Source: Pelodera strongyloides
Lineage: Eukaryota > Nematoda > Chromadorea > Rhabditida > Rhabditidae
DNA length: 64,000 nucleotides
Reading direction: 5' to 3'
NCBI GenBank assembly: GCA_036852015.1
Contig: JAANDG010000256.1
Location: 124,001 to 188,000, forward strand
Shown: in pieces, positions 14,501 to 26,620 of the stretch
Layout: every line of letters begins with the position of its first letter
How positions within the stretch are numbered: position 1 is the stretch's first letter
The notes under the pieces: model-generated
What the model was told of the DNA's origin: nothing
Databases searched by the model: none
What the model saw: only the letters and a program-made list of their open reading frames with translations
Position numbers and translations under genes: made by a program

Positions 14501-17500
14501 AAACCCCATCACCGAGAGCACAAGAGAGACGAAAGAAAGCCCACACAAGTGAAGTGCAGGTACTGTGGAAGGGACAGTGGACACCGGTCCTGCCCTGCGA
14601 AAGAAGTATCGTGCAACAAGTGTGGAAGAAGAGGGCATTACGCCGTTGTTTGTCAGCAGAGGGACAACAACAAAAGCAACAGAAAGGTCCATGAAGTGTC
14701 TTCGCGATCTGTCGGCCGCAGATTCGTTAACATTCTGATGAATGGAAAGAAGGTGCGACTTCAACTGGACACCGGCTCAGATTTAACGTTGATTTCTGAG
14801 GCCACATGGAAGATGCTGGGTCGACCAAACTTGAAATCCCCAAGTATAGTCGCGACCGCAGCTAATGGAGAGCAGCTCGAATTGTTTGGTTCATTCGAGT
14901 GCAACGCTTCTTACCAGGATGAGCAGATCGTCGAGGTCGTGCACGTCACCGCTAGGATGAATCTCCTAGGCCTGGACTGGTTGGAACGTCTACCGTCATT
15001 CAGATCCATGTTGGATGCTGTATGTAATCGGGTCTCCGGGAAACCTTCCATAACTACATCATCACCGAAGGATTCTGCTGCGACGTACGTTGCTAGCTCA
15101 AGACGCAGTTTTCTGATGTATTCTCCACCGAGCTTGGTCTGTGCAAGAAGACCAAAGCGTGCCTCCAGCTCAAGAGAGGGGCAAAAGCCGTTTTTCGCCC
15201 GAAGAGAATGGTACCAATTCACTATAAGGAAAACGTGGAAGCTGAGCTGGACCGGCTAGAGCAACTTGGAGTCATTGAGCGCGTCACATATTCTCCGTGG
15301 GCCGCTCCGATTCTCTGTGTAAAGAAACCGAATGGTAGTGTGAGAGTCTGCGCCGATTTCAGTACGGGACTGAACGATCACTGGAAGACTTCACACACCC
15401 GATTCCAACAGCAGAAGATATAATGACAACACTGAACGGTGGAACCGTCTTCAGTACGCTCGACTTTAAGGACGCCTACCTGCAAGTTGAGCTAGAGGAC
15501 GACTCCAAGGACTTGCTCGTCATCAATACTCATCAAGGATTGTACCGTTACAACAGACTGTGTTTTGGAGTCAAGACAGCTCCTGGGATTTTCCAAAAGA
15601 TCATGGACGCTATGATTGCCGGTCTCGAAGGTTGTTGCGCGTACCTTGATGATGTGATAGTTTCTGGTAGAACGCTACAGGAACACAATCGGAACCTAGA
15701 TGCCTGTATGAAAAGGATCTCGGAGTATGGATTCCACGTCAACTTCGAGAAGTGCACCTTTGCTGCAAGAGAGATAAGGTACCTTGGGATGATTATCTCG
15801 GCAGAAGGTCGCAAGTCTGATCCATCCAAGATAGAGCCAATCTTGAGGATGCCCGAACCGAAAGACGTCAGTCAGCTACGCTCTTTCATCGGAAAGATCA
15901 ACTACTATGGCAGGTTCATAAAAGAATTGCACAAGTTGCGTGCACCATTCGACGAACTATTGAAGAAAGATGTCAAATGGAACTGGAACAAAGAGTGTCA
16001 GAATGCCTTTGACGAGGTCAAGAAGATCGTTGCCTCGCCAATGCTGCTCACCCACTACGATCCAAAGAAGGAGTTGGTCCTCGTCACGGATGCATCTCAG
16101 TATGGTCTAGGCGCGGTGCTGCTACATCGAATGAAGGATGGTACGCAGAAAGCAGTGGAGCATGCTACACGAACTCTACTTCCAGCGGAAAAGAACTATG
16201 GTCAGATCGAGAAAGAAGGTCTCGGGATCTTCTGGGCCATGAAGAAGTTTTACAAATACCTGATGGGACGCAAATTCACTCTCGTGACCGATCACAAACC
16301 TCTCGTGTCGATTTTCGGATCGAAAAGGGGTATCCCGGTGACAAGCGCCAACCGTTTACAACGTTGGGCTGTGTTCATCAAAGGTTTTGACTTCAAGATC
16401 GTATTCAAACCTACAGCTGAAATGGGATGCGCCGACGTTCTTTCAAGGTTGATCGCTGATCAGAAAGAAACTGAGGAAGACAAAGTGATCGCAAGAGTCG
16501 AAACGGAGTTGTTCAAGCATGAACACTACCGTACCATTGCCGCCCTACCAGTTACCGCGAACGTTCTCAGTGAGCTACTGAAACGGACAAGACGCTGCAA
16601 GCGGTCCTGAAAGCTCACAGAACCGGTAATTGGCCAACGAAGTGTTCCAGGGACATCAGTCAGTTCTTCAACAGACAAACATCGTTGTCAGAATCGAACG
16701 GAATCCTCTTGTTTGGTGAAAGGATTGTATGCCAGTCTCAAGGGACGGATTCTGCGTCAGTTGCACCAACGACACCAAGGAATTGTTCGAACTAAGACAC
16801 TCGCAAGATCGCTAGTTTATTGGCCATTCATTGACGAGGACATTGAGAACATGGTAAAGTCCTGTGCTAAACTGCAATCGTGCTCAGAAAGCACCGACAA
16901 AGACGAATTTGGAATCGTGGAGCAAGGCAAGTGAACCTATGGAACGAGTACACGCTGATTTTGCTGGACCACTAGAAGGAAAGTACTATTTGCTGGTCGT
17001 TGACGCATATAGTAAGTGGCCAGAAATCGTTGCCATGGATCGAATCACTACGTCTGCTACGATATCCAACCTGAAGAAGATTTTCTCACAATTCGGCATG
17101 CCAGAGACGCTGGTAACAGACAATGGTACGCAATTCACCAGTGCTGAATTCGCGTTGTTCTGTGCAAAGAATGGGATCAAACATATCAGATCACCGCCAT
17201 TCCACCCGCAATCAAACGGACAAGCGGAGAGGTTCGTTGACACTTTCAAGCGGGCGCTGCTGAAATTGAAGGGGGAGGGAAGCCCTGGCAGAGAATCTTC
17301 AGACGTTCCTGCTCTCATACCGGATGACGCCGTCATCTAACGTTCCTGAAGGCAAGTCGCCAGCTGAAGCATTTCTGAATCGAAAGCTGCGCACATCATG
17401 GGATTTGTTGAAACCCAGGCCTGAGAGGAAGCTCGTCAAGGACGAACGTATGGAGAAGCAGTTCAACAATAAACACGGTTCGAAGGCTACAGTTTTCCAT

Positions 17501-20500
17501 CCCGGAGACTTAGTCTACATTCTTGACTACAAGGTCCCGAGTAAACCTACTTGGATCGAAGCTACAGTAGTCAAGAAGAACGGTAGTGTGATGTACGATG
17601 CGAGGATTGAAGGTCGCAAGAACCTAATCCGTCGACATGCTAATCAGATGAGGCTGAGGACTATTGCCAACCAAAGTCGAGCCTATGACATCTTGCTGGA
17701 TGCATTCGATATCACACCACGACCGAAGTCGAACCTGAAGGAGTCTAGTCCGAAGTCAACGACTCCACCGACAACTGTCACAGACACAGTTGAGGATGCT
17801 GAACACTCTGTACCAGAAGAAGTTCCGGACGCGGAGGAGGTCTTCGAGGATGCTGCCTCTACGCCGTCGCCAGTCGCTGTGACAACTACACCGCCGTTAC
17901 GTCGATCCAGCCGTGCAAGGAAGACAACGACGAAGATGGAGATCAACCCGTCAAATAAGCGTTACTAAGTCGTTGTAGTATATTGTTCTTGTTTTAAGTA
18001 TAACTTAAATACTAAGGTTGGAGGTGTTAGGTATTACGGTATACCTAAGATTTATTTGTAGTTTGTTACTTTGTTACTTATGTTGTTCACGTGTTACTCA
18101 CTCACATCTGCTCACTGATCTTTTCGTCCTTAGTGATCAGTGGAGCACACTCTGTCTTGCCGTTGGCAAATTATCTAATTGCAACTACCCGCAAGTTATT
18201 AGTGTTTATATTATTGGTGTTTGATCTGCACGTAGCCATCCGCATATAAGGGCTACGGCCTAAACACTCATCGCTTATCATATCGCTCATTATATCGCCT
18301 CGCCCGTCTTCGTCGCTAATAAACCCGTTATTCGAAGATCGTCTCACTCTCTTGTCGCTCAGTTCTGTTGTATCAGAAGTAATACCTTGATACACAACAC
18401 ATTCACTATTTTTTTTAAAATCAAGTCTTCTCATCAAGCGAATGACGCACACTTTTGTGGAAGGTTCATCAGCTTATCAATTCAGGTGAATATCGAGCCG
18501 TGGTGGCTGGTTTGTGCTGGATGTGTTCTCGAAGCTGATGTGAATGTGCGTTTTGTTTCTATACAATCTCATGGTCATGGCTTTCTGATTGTTTGTAATG
18601 TTCGCGATATGTTGTGATTTACTTTATTTCGTTTGACGAATATATTGCTTATTGTTAGAGGCTCGAGTGTTGTGCTGCTTAATATCTTTATTATAAGGTC
18701 GCGGCTAGCAAACTTAAAGGGAATTGGAATTATAGATATTTTCCCCTCCATCCTATTGATCCGAAGTTTTTACTGGACGTTTCTTTAGAGTCTACCTGCA
18801 AGTGAAAGAGCTGTGATTGACCGTCTCATTGATGAAGGCCCTCAGATTGCTGGTACTCTGGAACTCAGCCAAGTACACCTCCTCTCTCATGCGGGTCTCG
18901 TCTACTTTGATGTGCCGGTTTCTGACAATGACTATGTTTATGGTACGTTTTTTGTTTTGTTCTTTGAAATAGTTGCCTGTCATTGAGACTGAATTGTGAA
19001 ATATATTCACTCTTGGTTTTGAAATTATATGCTGCGCTGTTTTGTGCATAATACAACCGAAATTTTGATGTACTCGATTAATTCAGATATTATTTTGTTT
19101 AGTTGCTCCTCTTGATGGATTTGTGATGAACCGAGTTCTGGGTGATTACTTCGAGACCCTACTTTATAAGATTTTCGTGGCAATTGATGATCAGACGACT
19201 GTGAGCGAGGTAGGCTTGCTTTTATTTCGGTTATGCATAGTCTCGCCGGTGTTCGAAGAACCTGCTTGTGTTACTTGTGTTAACCCATTTCTATAGAACT
19301 TGGTGTGTTCATTCTACGTAGGTTTGTTGACGTGAGTATAGTGAGGAAGAAGAATAAAGCGGCTAAAACGGGTTATAATATCTTAAATACATGTTTTCCC
19401 ATCAGGGTATAATTTCCGGCGTAAGTGGAGGTGGTTTATTTAGCTTAGTGATAGACAGTTTTCATAAAACAGCATGTTTCGCCAAAATATATAAATTTGG
19501 AATTGCTTCCGTAGGTGGTCAAAGCCAATCTGGAGGTGGTTCGTGCGTGTTTTTACGCACCAACCTGTACCCCTGTTTCCCATTGTATGATCTGATTGTA
19601 AGCATATTCTTTCAAGATTTCCCAAATGCTGCATATTGACCTTCACCTCGTCAAGAATGCAATTTCCGTGTTCTGTCGATTGGGATTTGCTAAGAAAAGA
19701 GTCACTGGAATTGAAGGTATTTTGTTTTGTTTGTATGTACGAAATTTAGCCGCCTCTTAGACCTTTGACATTGCTGAAGTTTGAAACGTGTAATGAAGTG
19801 TCGTTAATTTCGGCATTTATAATAGTTCTTTCAGGAGTAAAACTGCATTCCTCGTGGGCACTGTATACACCAACTATCTCGGCCAGTAATACTGTGTGAG
19901 TTTTCTGGAGTATATGATTAGCACCTCGAGGCACATCGTTGCACCTTACAAATTCTCAAGAATAAAGAATGTGAATTCTTGAGTATAAAGGAAAGTAGTG
20001 AGCTTATGCAAGTGTATGTCTGATTGCTTATTTTGCATATTATTCAGTGACGATCTTATGACTGCCTCCCTAGCTGATTTGGGGGATTTTGCTGCTTCTC
20101 TCGATGAAGATGATGATAATATGTTGTCCCCGTCAGCATTATCTCCCAATCCCAATGTTGCGAACAGTTCGTCGGTGAGCACAAATTACTAGTTTAGTTA
20201 TTATATTGAATAAGTTGGGTATTATATATTGAATAAGTTGTTTACCGTGATCTATACTCAACCCGCTGAGCTATTTACTCGACTCGACTCGCTCCCGCTA
20301 TAGTCCATTTATATTTTCGTAAAACTAACTGCTCCGATTCGTGCACGTTGTTGACTGACACATTTCTAGGCGTTGGTCTCATCTGAGGTGTCTGGGAGTA
20401 CTGGTCGGGCTGCCATTTTGTTCGATTCTTCTCTCACCGCCTTTCTGATGATGGGAAATCTGAGCACTTCGCTTAAAGGTATGTATGATCTGATTCATGT

Positions 20501-23500
20501 ATTTTCTGCTTTCTACACCTATTGTTCGAAAGATGAGTGTGACGTGTGACTTGATGAGAATGACCTTATGAATTGTAGAAACTAGAAACCTTTCTCAATA
20601 TTTTAACATCGTGTTTGAAGTCATTTAGCGAAGTTAATCGTCTTGGAAATCGGAGTATTTCGCTGAGCTCTCTTTATATGTTGACTGTGCTACATTTCGT
20701 TTTCAGGTCATGCGGTCACATTGTTTGAAGTGGGAAAGTTGGCAGATGAACAGTTGAAGGATTTCATGGAACAACTTGATCATGTAGGTCGTTTTACTCA
20801 TTAATGCTCTCTCTTAATGTAGGCCATTTTACTGATGTTTGCTGATTAGTTGCGTACTGTGCTAGGAATTATGTACTGTGTTCTGTCAGTCTCGGTTTCA
20901 AACCTATACACGTTTCACTGCTTTGTTTCAATTTTGTAGGGTAAGATAGTTGACTTATGTTTTGCTTGAGAAAATTCGTTGCATTTGGATGCGCTTGATT
21001 CTTGATAAGTGTTATGTTTGATGAGGAACGGTAGATGTTGGAGCGTTCTGTTCCGAGTATTCAGTGATGTATAGCTGGTTGGTAAAGTATAAGGGTAAAG
21101 AAAAACAACAGTTCTTTAGGTGAATCAGTTCGCTGAAGGGGAGGCAGCTCGCTACTCTGCCCATGCAGTCGCCCTTCTGGAGACACTGAAGAGTGTGAGA
21201 TGCAGTAGAGAAGTGGACCTTCTCAGGGGAGAAAGCCTTCTTTCACTCGAAGTGCAAAGCAGAACTCGAGTCCTACACAAGACGTATAGGTGGGCTTCTT
21301 TCTCAAGAAATAGTCGTGAGGTGTGTTATTGTAGGTCAGAGAGAGAGAGAGAGAGAGCTTGTTTCTTAAGCTTGTACATTAACATTTGAGCTTTTCTATT
21401 CCAGCATCATCATTGCCGTCGCTCCTTTGTGTGCCGATGCGTGCACGCTGCCGATTTCGAGCCTTCCGTTTTTAGGACCACCTATTCCGGAGGTAAGTGA
21501 ATATATATATATAATATATATACATACATGGTTGTTTGAATGTATTAAGGTTTATGCACCCCTGTTTTTGAATGTCCGAAATGATAATGTATATGCGTTT
21601 GATCAGCATTCCCTATTCCCAATTGTTGATACTTCAGGCATGTAGTCCATGGCTCCGTCTCGCTCTCTATCGTCTCACTGGCTCCGGCCCCTCTTCTGTA
21701 TATTTTCCCCGAGGAGAGAGGGTATCTACGATGCCTTCTGCACTAGGTCCGTTTTTGTTGTTCTTGTTGGTTGTTATTTCGTAATTGACAATTTTCACTA
21801 ATACTAATAAAAGGTTGTAGGTTATGATTTTCTTCGTAGCTGTTTTGGAGGAGCTGATGTTATGTATCACAAAGTGCCTTGTGACAATGTTTCAGAAAGT
21901 TTTGATATTACTTCATTACTTGATGTTTTGATATTCAACTGGATTTCTGTAAATGTGTAGAATTAGAATAATAAGAGTTTTCGGAGAAATTAACGATTTA
22001 TTTATTGTCAAGAATGTATTGAGCTGTTTTGGAGGAGTTGATGTATGTATCACAAAATATAATCAGTGTATATTCTCAGCTCATTCCACTCAACTTCTGT
22101 TGTCGACCACCAATCACGAGCCACAAATTGTGTCGGCGAACACGGCTTTGACAATGATTAATGATCTGTTGTTGACAACTCCACTATTCGTCCAGGTATG
22201 CACTTTGACAGTATTAACTCTGATACCTATGTTTAATAACACATTCGCGTTTGGCCTCCGTGTAAGCAAAGAATATATTTGTGAGGCGTCTGTAATCGAT
22301 GACCAAAATGCCTTTCTGTGATGCTACTTTTTCCAGCAATACGATTGTGGCTCCGATGAGGATGATATTGTCTATGTCCCATTTCCCTTTGATGAGAAGG
22401 AATTGGAGGATTCACGTAAGATAAATTCCTTTTTCATGGTTTGCGAGTTTCAATGTTAGAGAAAGTAGGGTGGCATGTACATGAACGAGAGCTGTCCATG
22501 AATATTTGGATTGGGAGTGGAGTTTTCTCTGTATACGTGGATGCTTGCTTGTTTATGATCTTCTATCGTGATGTGATTCCTCTAGGTTCATTGGCCTGCC
22601 ATCCAGTTGTCACCAAATTGAAGAACGAATTGACTCTGACAAATCTCTGTGGATATGTGTCTTTCATCAAAGAACCACCCCGAGGGAATGAGATAGAACT
22701 AACGAATAATAATGGGCAATTGCCTACTGGGACGCCGAAGAAGGAGGCGACGCTAATTAGGTGAGTTTGTTTTGTAATGTCCCCCTGTGTGGGTGGGTGT
22801 GTGGGTGTGGGTGTGGGTTGGGTGTGCGTGTGTGTGGGTGTCTGTATGTGCCTGCGTGCGTGTGAATCGAGTCGAGGCTAGATATTTTCAATTTGTCTGA
22901 TCGTTCCATTTTCTTTTCAGGCGTCTGAATGATGATGAGTCTTTTGATTCCTATACACTTCTCGATTGTGTTTTCGGAGTTCCACTTTTCAATGCAGCAC
23001 TGAATGATGCGATATGTACACGAATTGCACAACAGAATATTCTAGCAGATACCAAGTGAGCTTTGAACAACTGTTTACATTCTATATCTATAAGTAGTGA
23101 ATGCTTAGTCCCGTAGTTTGAATACGTAAAGGGTTTACATACTTAGTGAACTTGAAGTCCGTAGGAAATGCAGAAGACACATGCCCTAATGGATCGATAG
23201 AAACTGTGATCTTTCTGTATAATTAGGTCGTATTCCTATTTGCACTGTGAATACTCTTTTTAGCCGAGATGCAATCCATAAAGCCAATGCTCATCTAACC
23301 GAACTTATCATGGATGTTATCGAGAAGTTCAATTGCAATGTTCATTCGGTATTTTTAAGCACTTTTCTTATTGTGTAGTTTGACGGTGGTGATTGCATTT
23401 CTCCGGAATTTTTGAATTTTTGAATAAAACTATTAGAAATTAGGCGTTTCTGAGATGAATTCTTCGGTGGTATTTGGTATTTTGTTGCAAATACCAATTT

Positions 23501-23644
23501 TTAATTAATGTAAATGAATAGTGGGGGTTATTCTTCGCCTTTTAGACGACATTCCGTGGATTGGAAACGAGGAAAGTGGACGTGATCCCTCCAGTCGTCA
23601 GGGTGGCTTATGATGCAAAAACCAAGAAGTTGGGAGTACTGTAA
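11543..23644 (+). CDS. FAM91A1: FAM91A1 homologue (golgin-mediated vesicle capture adaptor)
   Basis: FAM91A1 works with TBC1D23 and WDR11 in capturing endosome-derived vesicles at the trans-Golgi. Twenty-two exons: 11543-11605, 11783-11870, 12156-12307, 12566-12681, 12819-12885, 18486-18545, 18789-18942, 19103-19209, 19617-19716, 19835-19895, 20048-20174, 20370-20478, 20707-20783, 21120-21289, 21405-21492, 21638-21746, 22080-22195, 22337-22415, 22586-22760, 22921-23055, 23264-23348, 23546-23644. They sum to 2,337 nt, i.e. 778 aa, slightly shorter than the vertebrate protein (about 840). Family blocks in order: [134 protein letters not shown] and [23 protein letters not shown] acceptor lies 1 nt before the ATG (trans-splicing likely). 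Intron 5 carries a whole Gypsy element; exon phases across it still match (PVN|VNIEPWW). Confidence 0.95.
12927..13300 (+). repeat. 5' LTR of the Gypsy element
   Basis: Begins TGTTAGGTATTACGG and ends GATACACAACA, with the standard TG...CA termini. It matches the 3' LTR except for one inserted base (TTATCACTC here versus TTACTCACTC there). A CATATAAGG motif at about 13142-13150 may be the TATA region of its promoter. Confidence 0.97.
13301..13660 (+). promoter_or_regulatory. Primer-binding site and repeat-rich leader of the Gypsy element
   Basis: Immediately after the LTR, CTGGCGTTCAGGAGTTCG includes the TGG expected to pair with a tRNA CCA end; the primer tRNA was not identified. The leader contains three copies of TCGGCGCCGCCT (about 13349, 13409, 13452). 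It also contains a roughly 71-bp tandem duplication, each copy starting CAGAGTTATCTYCAACTCTG, itself a hairpin (about 13511-13581 and 13582-13652). These may be packaging or dimerisation structures; that is inference. Confidence 0.6.
13646..15259 (+). pseudogene. Gag and protease region of the Gypsy element (frame changes before RT)
   Basis: An open frame of 537 codons. The likely true start is the ATG at 13721 (ACATGGCTGCC). The N-terminal half is an alpha-helical capsid-like gag ([17 protein letters not shown]-type). Two zinc knuckles follow: [13 protein letters not shown] and [14 protein letters not shown]. An aspartic protease then carries the active site [11 protein letters not shown] and the flap or C-terminal motif LLGLDWL. 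After about 15.1 kb the frame carrying protein similarity shifts, so the last roughly 50 residues of this open frame are out of register with RT. The shift could be a disabling indel, an assembly error or, less likely, a programmed frameshift. Confidence 0.85.
15208..16610 (+). pseudogene. Reverse transcriptase and RNase H region of the Gypsy element
   Basis: Two open segments (15208-15423 and 15423-16610) together cover RT and RNase H. RT motifs: [36 protein letters not shown] (first catalytic Asp), [26 protein letters not shown] (catalytic DD), FLGMII-type block as [11 protein letters not shown]. RNase [17 protein letters not shown] and [13 protein letters not shown]. One frame change near 15.38 kb splits RT between its first two motifs, and another near 16.58 kb separates RNase H from integrase. 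All catalytic residues I could check are present. Confidence 0.88.
16611..17968 (+). pseudogene. Integrase region of the Gypsy element
   Basis: Open segments 16713-16934, 16864-17340 and 17324-17968. The zinc-binding N-domain is visible as [22 protein letters not shown] with the downstream Cys pair. The catalytic core shows [20 protein letters not shown] (D), [13 protein letters not shown] (D) and [15 protein letters not shown] (E). The C-terminal DNA-binding part includes GDLVYILDY and a Ser/Thr/Pro-rich tail ending before the 3' LTR. Frame changes near 16.73, 16.87 and 17.28 kb prevent a single reading frame. Confidence 0.85.
18025..18399 (+). repeat. 3' LTR of the Gypsy element
   Basis: 375 bp, same termini as the 5' LTR. 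It is preceded by a short purine tract (AAGGTTGGAGG) that probably serves as the polypurine tract. Only one single-base length difference from the 5' LTR was found. Confidence 0.97.
21830..22062 (+). repeat. Intronic partial duplication in FAM91A1
   Basis: In the intron before exon 17, the stretch beginning AGCTGTTTTGGAGGAG at about 21839 recurs at about 22022 with small changes (both run into TTGATGT/ATGTATCACAAA). The spacing is about 183 bp. Neither copy belongs to the traced coding sequence. Confidence 0.55.
22785..22865 (+). repeat. GT-rich microsatellite in FAM91A1 intron
   Basis: An imperfect (GT)n/(GTGG)n run directly downstream of the donor of exon 19. Confidence 0.85.
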
Positions 23645-23787
23645 CAATACTAATTAGCATAATAGACACTGCGAATAGTACGTAAGCTGACCACGATGCT
23701 AACTATAATGGTTGTTCTTGGGTTTGTTGTGACCGAATCTGTATCGTGGTTTTGTATTGTGCTTAGAATTTGGAAAGAGTTATTATC

Positions 23788-24048
23788 CTTTATTCAAGGA
23801 AGTTCAAAGTACAATTTCAAGGTTTGCTTATGACATGTTCCGCAGAGGTCCTGAGCAGTAGGCGACGAGGTCCAGATGACAAATTGCTCGACGTCTTCGG
23901 GCTAGGGCCAGGAGGGATCGCCCATGATTCCCTCGCCTGGTGGTGGTTTCAAAGGTGTCACGGGCCGGAATCGAACTCGGGTCGATTGCGTTAGAGACGA
24001 ACGCGCTGCCACTGGACCACCAGGCCCCATACTGGACCACCAGGCCCC
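23788..24048 (-). mobile_element. tRNA-derived SINE, copy 1
   Basis: Read on the minus strand, it starts GGGGCCTGGTGGTCCAGTGG, which contains an A-box-like TGGTCCAGTGG. A B-box-like AGTTCGATTCC lies about 40 nt further on: an internal RNA polymerase III promoter. The tRNA-like head gives way to an unrelated body and a tail ending TTGAATAAAGG. A 20-bp terminal duplication (ACTGGACCACCAGGCCCCAT) extends its 5' end. A closely matching copy is at 32989-33226 and a third is at 59022-59217. Confidence 0.85.
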
Positions 24049-24887
24049 ATTATCATATAAAAGCCTAAACCTAGTCCGTGTTGAGGGAGACTCGTGAAGT
24101 TTCTTACCAATTAATGAGAGTTGTGAACATTATTGGTATATTTATGTTTTAGAGCTATTCTCTGCCTTTCCTTGCATTTGGAGTGTTTCACTGTAACTAA
24201 CTGATGTATAGATTCCTCTAATCTCCATCATTGCGAGAGCCTATCTGTGTAATTTGTAATTCTCTTAACTTATTACCCTACATTCCTAGTCCTTTCTATT
24301 TTTTTTTCATTTCCATTGTCATGTTGTGCCATTTATTGCTTTTTGTCAAAGTTAAATATTGTCATTTTTGCATATTCGACTTCACTTATAACCTTTACAT
24401 TGTATTTATATTTATTTAATTATAACCCTTGATATTGAATGGTTGTGCTGCATGTGATGTGATAATAATATTGTAACGTGCGGGAATTTTTATGCAATTT
24501 ATGCGAAATAAAATTATTTTTAAGTATTGTGTTAAAATCGGACTATTTGGAAAGAAATGTCAGGGTTTTTGGCGTGTGCATGCTTTTAATTACGGTAAGT
24601 AATGCAAGTAATTGTTGGGGGCTGACTAGAGTAACTACAGATGTGGTCGAAAAGGTGAAATTTTTATCGATAATTGCATCTTTTCCATCTTCGTGCAGAA
24701 GCTGACTGTTTTTTTAAAGGACTCTAATTAATATTTTTGAGGGGAATTGTAAAGTAGTTTATGAGTCGTCTTACTGTAGGAGGGGGACACGGTTGTAATG
24801 AATCCGGTGATTCGAAGGCTCAAAGTTGATTGTGGTCCATATTCTTGTTAGGTTTAAAATCGCCCATTTTACGGCTTACTTCTGCAT

Positions 24888-25298
24888 TTAAAGCGTCAGG
24901 CCCATTTCAGGCAACCCCTATTTTTTATGACTCCATCGGGTTCTCGGTTTCAAATATAGTGGGCTGAATTTTTTTCCAAATTTCAGTCACAATATTCACG
25001 CAGTTTTCAGCAGTTTACCATGGCCAGTCATACACAACAATCAATCGCAGTTGTCACGCCCATTCACGCTGATTGGCCAATAAAGCAAGTGCCACGCCCA
25101 ATATATATTGGCCGATCAGCGCGAAGGGGCGTGACAACTGCGATTGATTCTTGTGTATGACTGGCCATGGTAAATTGCTGGTAATTGCGTGAATGTTGCG
25201 CTTGGAGTTTGGAAAAAAATTGCATCCTACCATATTTTATACGGAGAATCAGATAGAGTTATATAAAATAGTTACCTGAAATGGGCCTGACCCTTTAA
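24888..25298. mobile_element. TTAA-flanked foldback MITE, family A, copy 1
   Basis: A long imperfect palindrome of about 410 bp. The arms begin TTAAAGCGTCAGGCCCATTT and end AAATGGGCCTGACCCTTTAA. Inner arms include TTTACCATGGCCAGTCATAC and its complement, and AATCGCAGTTGTCACGCCC and its complement. TTAA on both sides suggests mobilisation by a piggyBac-type transposase. No coding capacity. Confidence 0.85.
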
Positions 25299-25643
25299 AT
25301 AAAAAAAAAATTCGGAGGAGAACAATATTTTTTTTTGAAAAATTTCTGCATGCGAAGATCTCTACCGTACTAGAATAACTCTGATCGAGTGTGTGAAAGT
25401 GTGAAGCTATGCCCCCGGCTTTCATATGCTAATTAGACCAAACATACGAATATGAATATGGTCAGGCTCGTGAATGATATATACATTGGAAATTTCTGAA
25501 ATACTGTGTATGACCTTCGTAACTGTAACCTTAATGCAGCAGCCCTCTAATTGGTTGACTACGGTAACGTGTTTAGTTGATTTTTAGAGGGTGTTTATTC
25601 TTTTTAAATAAACAGTTGTACTTTATATTTTTTTGTTTGACAA

Positions 25644-26048
25644 TTAAAGGGTTCAAATTACCCCGATTTTTGATGACTCCATCGGATTCTCCGTTTCAAA
25701 TATAGTAGGCTGAATTTTTTCCAATTTTCAGTCGCAACATTCACGCAGTTTTCAGCAATTTACCATGGCCAGTCATACACAACAATCAATCGCAGTTGTC
25801 ACGCCCATTCGCGCTGATTGGCAATATCGCAATTGCCACGCCCAATAGAGCATACTGCCCAGTTAGCGCGGAGTGGCGTGACAACTGCGATATATTAGTT
25901 GGGTATGACTGGCCATGGTAAATTGCTGAATACTGCGTGAATTTTGCGACTGAAAATTGGAAAACAATTCAGCCTACTGTATTTGAAACGGAGAATCCGA
26001 TGGAGTTATCAAAAATAGGGGTAATTTGAAATGGGCCTGACCCTTTAA
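25644..26048. mobile_element. TTAA-flanked foldback MITE, family A, copy 2
   Basis: Same family as the element ending at 25298, about 345 bp further on, in the same arrangement. The left tip is shortened (TTAAAGGGTTCAAATTACCC lacks part of the inverted repeat), while the right tip ends AAATGGGCCTGACCCTTTAA. The inner GGCCAGTCATACACAACAAT and TTGTCACGCC arms are conserved. Confidence 0.85.
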
Positions 26049-26118
26049 TATCATCTTGTGGAAAAGGGAACCAAGCGGCGCATGAAAAATTGTCAATTAA
26101 AATTCCACCGAAATATAA

Positions 26119-26620
26119 TACAGGCAGGGTGGTCAAAAAGTTTTAAACCCTGGGAAATTTTTCTTCGCACTAGTATATTTTCCTGCGTTTTCATTGTAAC
26201 GATCTGTTTTTTTCGTTATACTCAGCATCAGCTCCTAAGTCAAAGATCGTGTAGGGCTGTAGGGTTTCGTGTACGTGTTTTCGGGTTTTTAGCACCGAGT
26301 TATGGACTCCATATTCGCCCGAGCTGGACCTTTTGCGTCTGGTCACACTTGGAGGGAAAGGCCTGTACCAAACCTCACGTAAATTTGGCCTCACTTCGTC
26401 GTGCCCTTTGAAAGGTATGTGATGAAGTGTAAAAGCGGTGGTATCGTTTAAGTAGCGTCTGAGGCCTGTATGGGGAAAGGGGATATTTTGAAATCTGGAT
26501 GCGTTTTACTTTGCAAAACATAGTAGACCGTTGAGTAAAACCAATTGCGTGTTCATTGCATCAATATTAGTGCTTTGGTGTTTGAAATACTAGGGTCTAA
26601 AACTTTTGGACCACCCTGTA
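26119..26620. mobile_element. TA-flanked Tc1/mariner-like MITE
   Basis: Terminal inverted repeats: left CAGGCAGGGTGGTCAAAAAG, continuing TTTTAAACCCT. The right end, read in reverse, is CAGGGTGGTCCAAAAGTTTT, continuing AGACCCTAG. TA lies on both sides (26119-26120 and 26619-26620). About 498 bp with no transposase frame, so non-autonomous. The left tip carries a 4-bp CAGG duplication. Confidence 0.78.

Larger units (their letters stand above)
12922..18404 (+). mobile_element. Full-length Ty3/Gypsy-type LTR retrotransposon in FAM91A1 intron 5
   Basis: The element runs 12927-18399 with LTRs of 374 and 375 bp. It is flanked by an exact 5-bp target duplication, CATTC (12922-12926 and 18400-18404). 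The order is LTR, leader, gag with zinc knuckles, protease, reverse transcriptase, RNase H, integrase, LTR. Protease before RT and integrase after RNase H, plus the RT motif YLDD, place it in the Ty3/Gypsy (Metaviridae) group. No envelope-like gene is present. It lies in the same orientation as the host gene. Its coding region is about 50% GC, far above the surrounding introns. The pol region is broken by several frame changes while the LTRs are almost identical. Confidence 0.97.
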
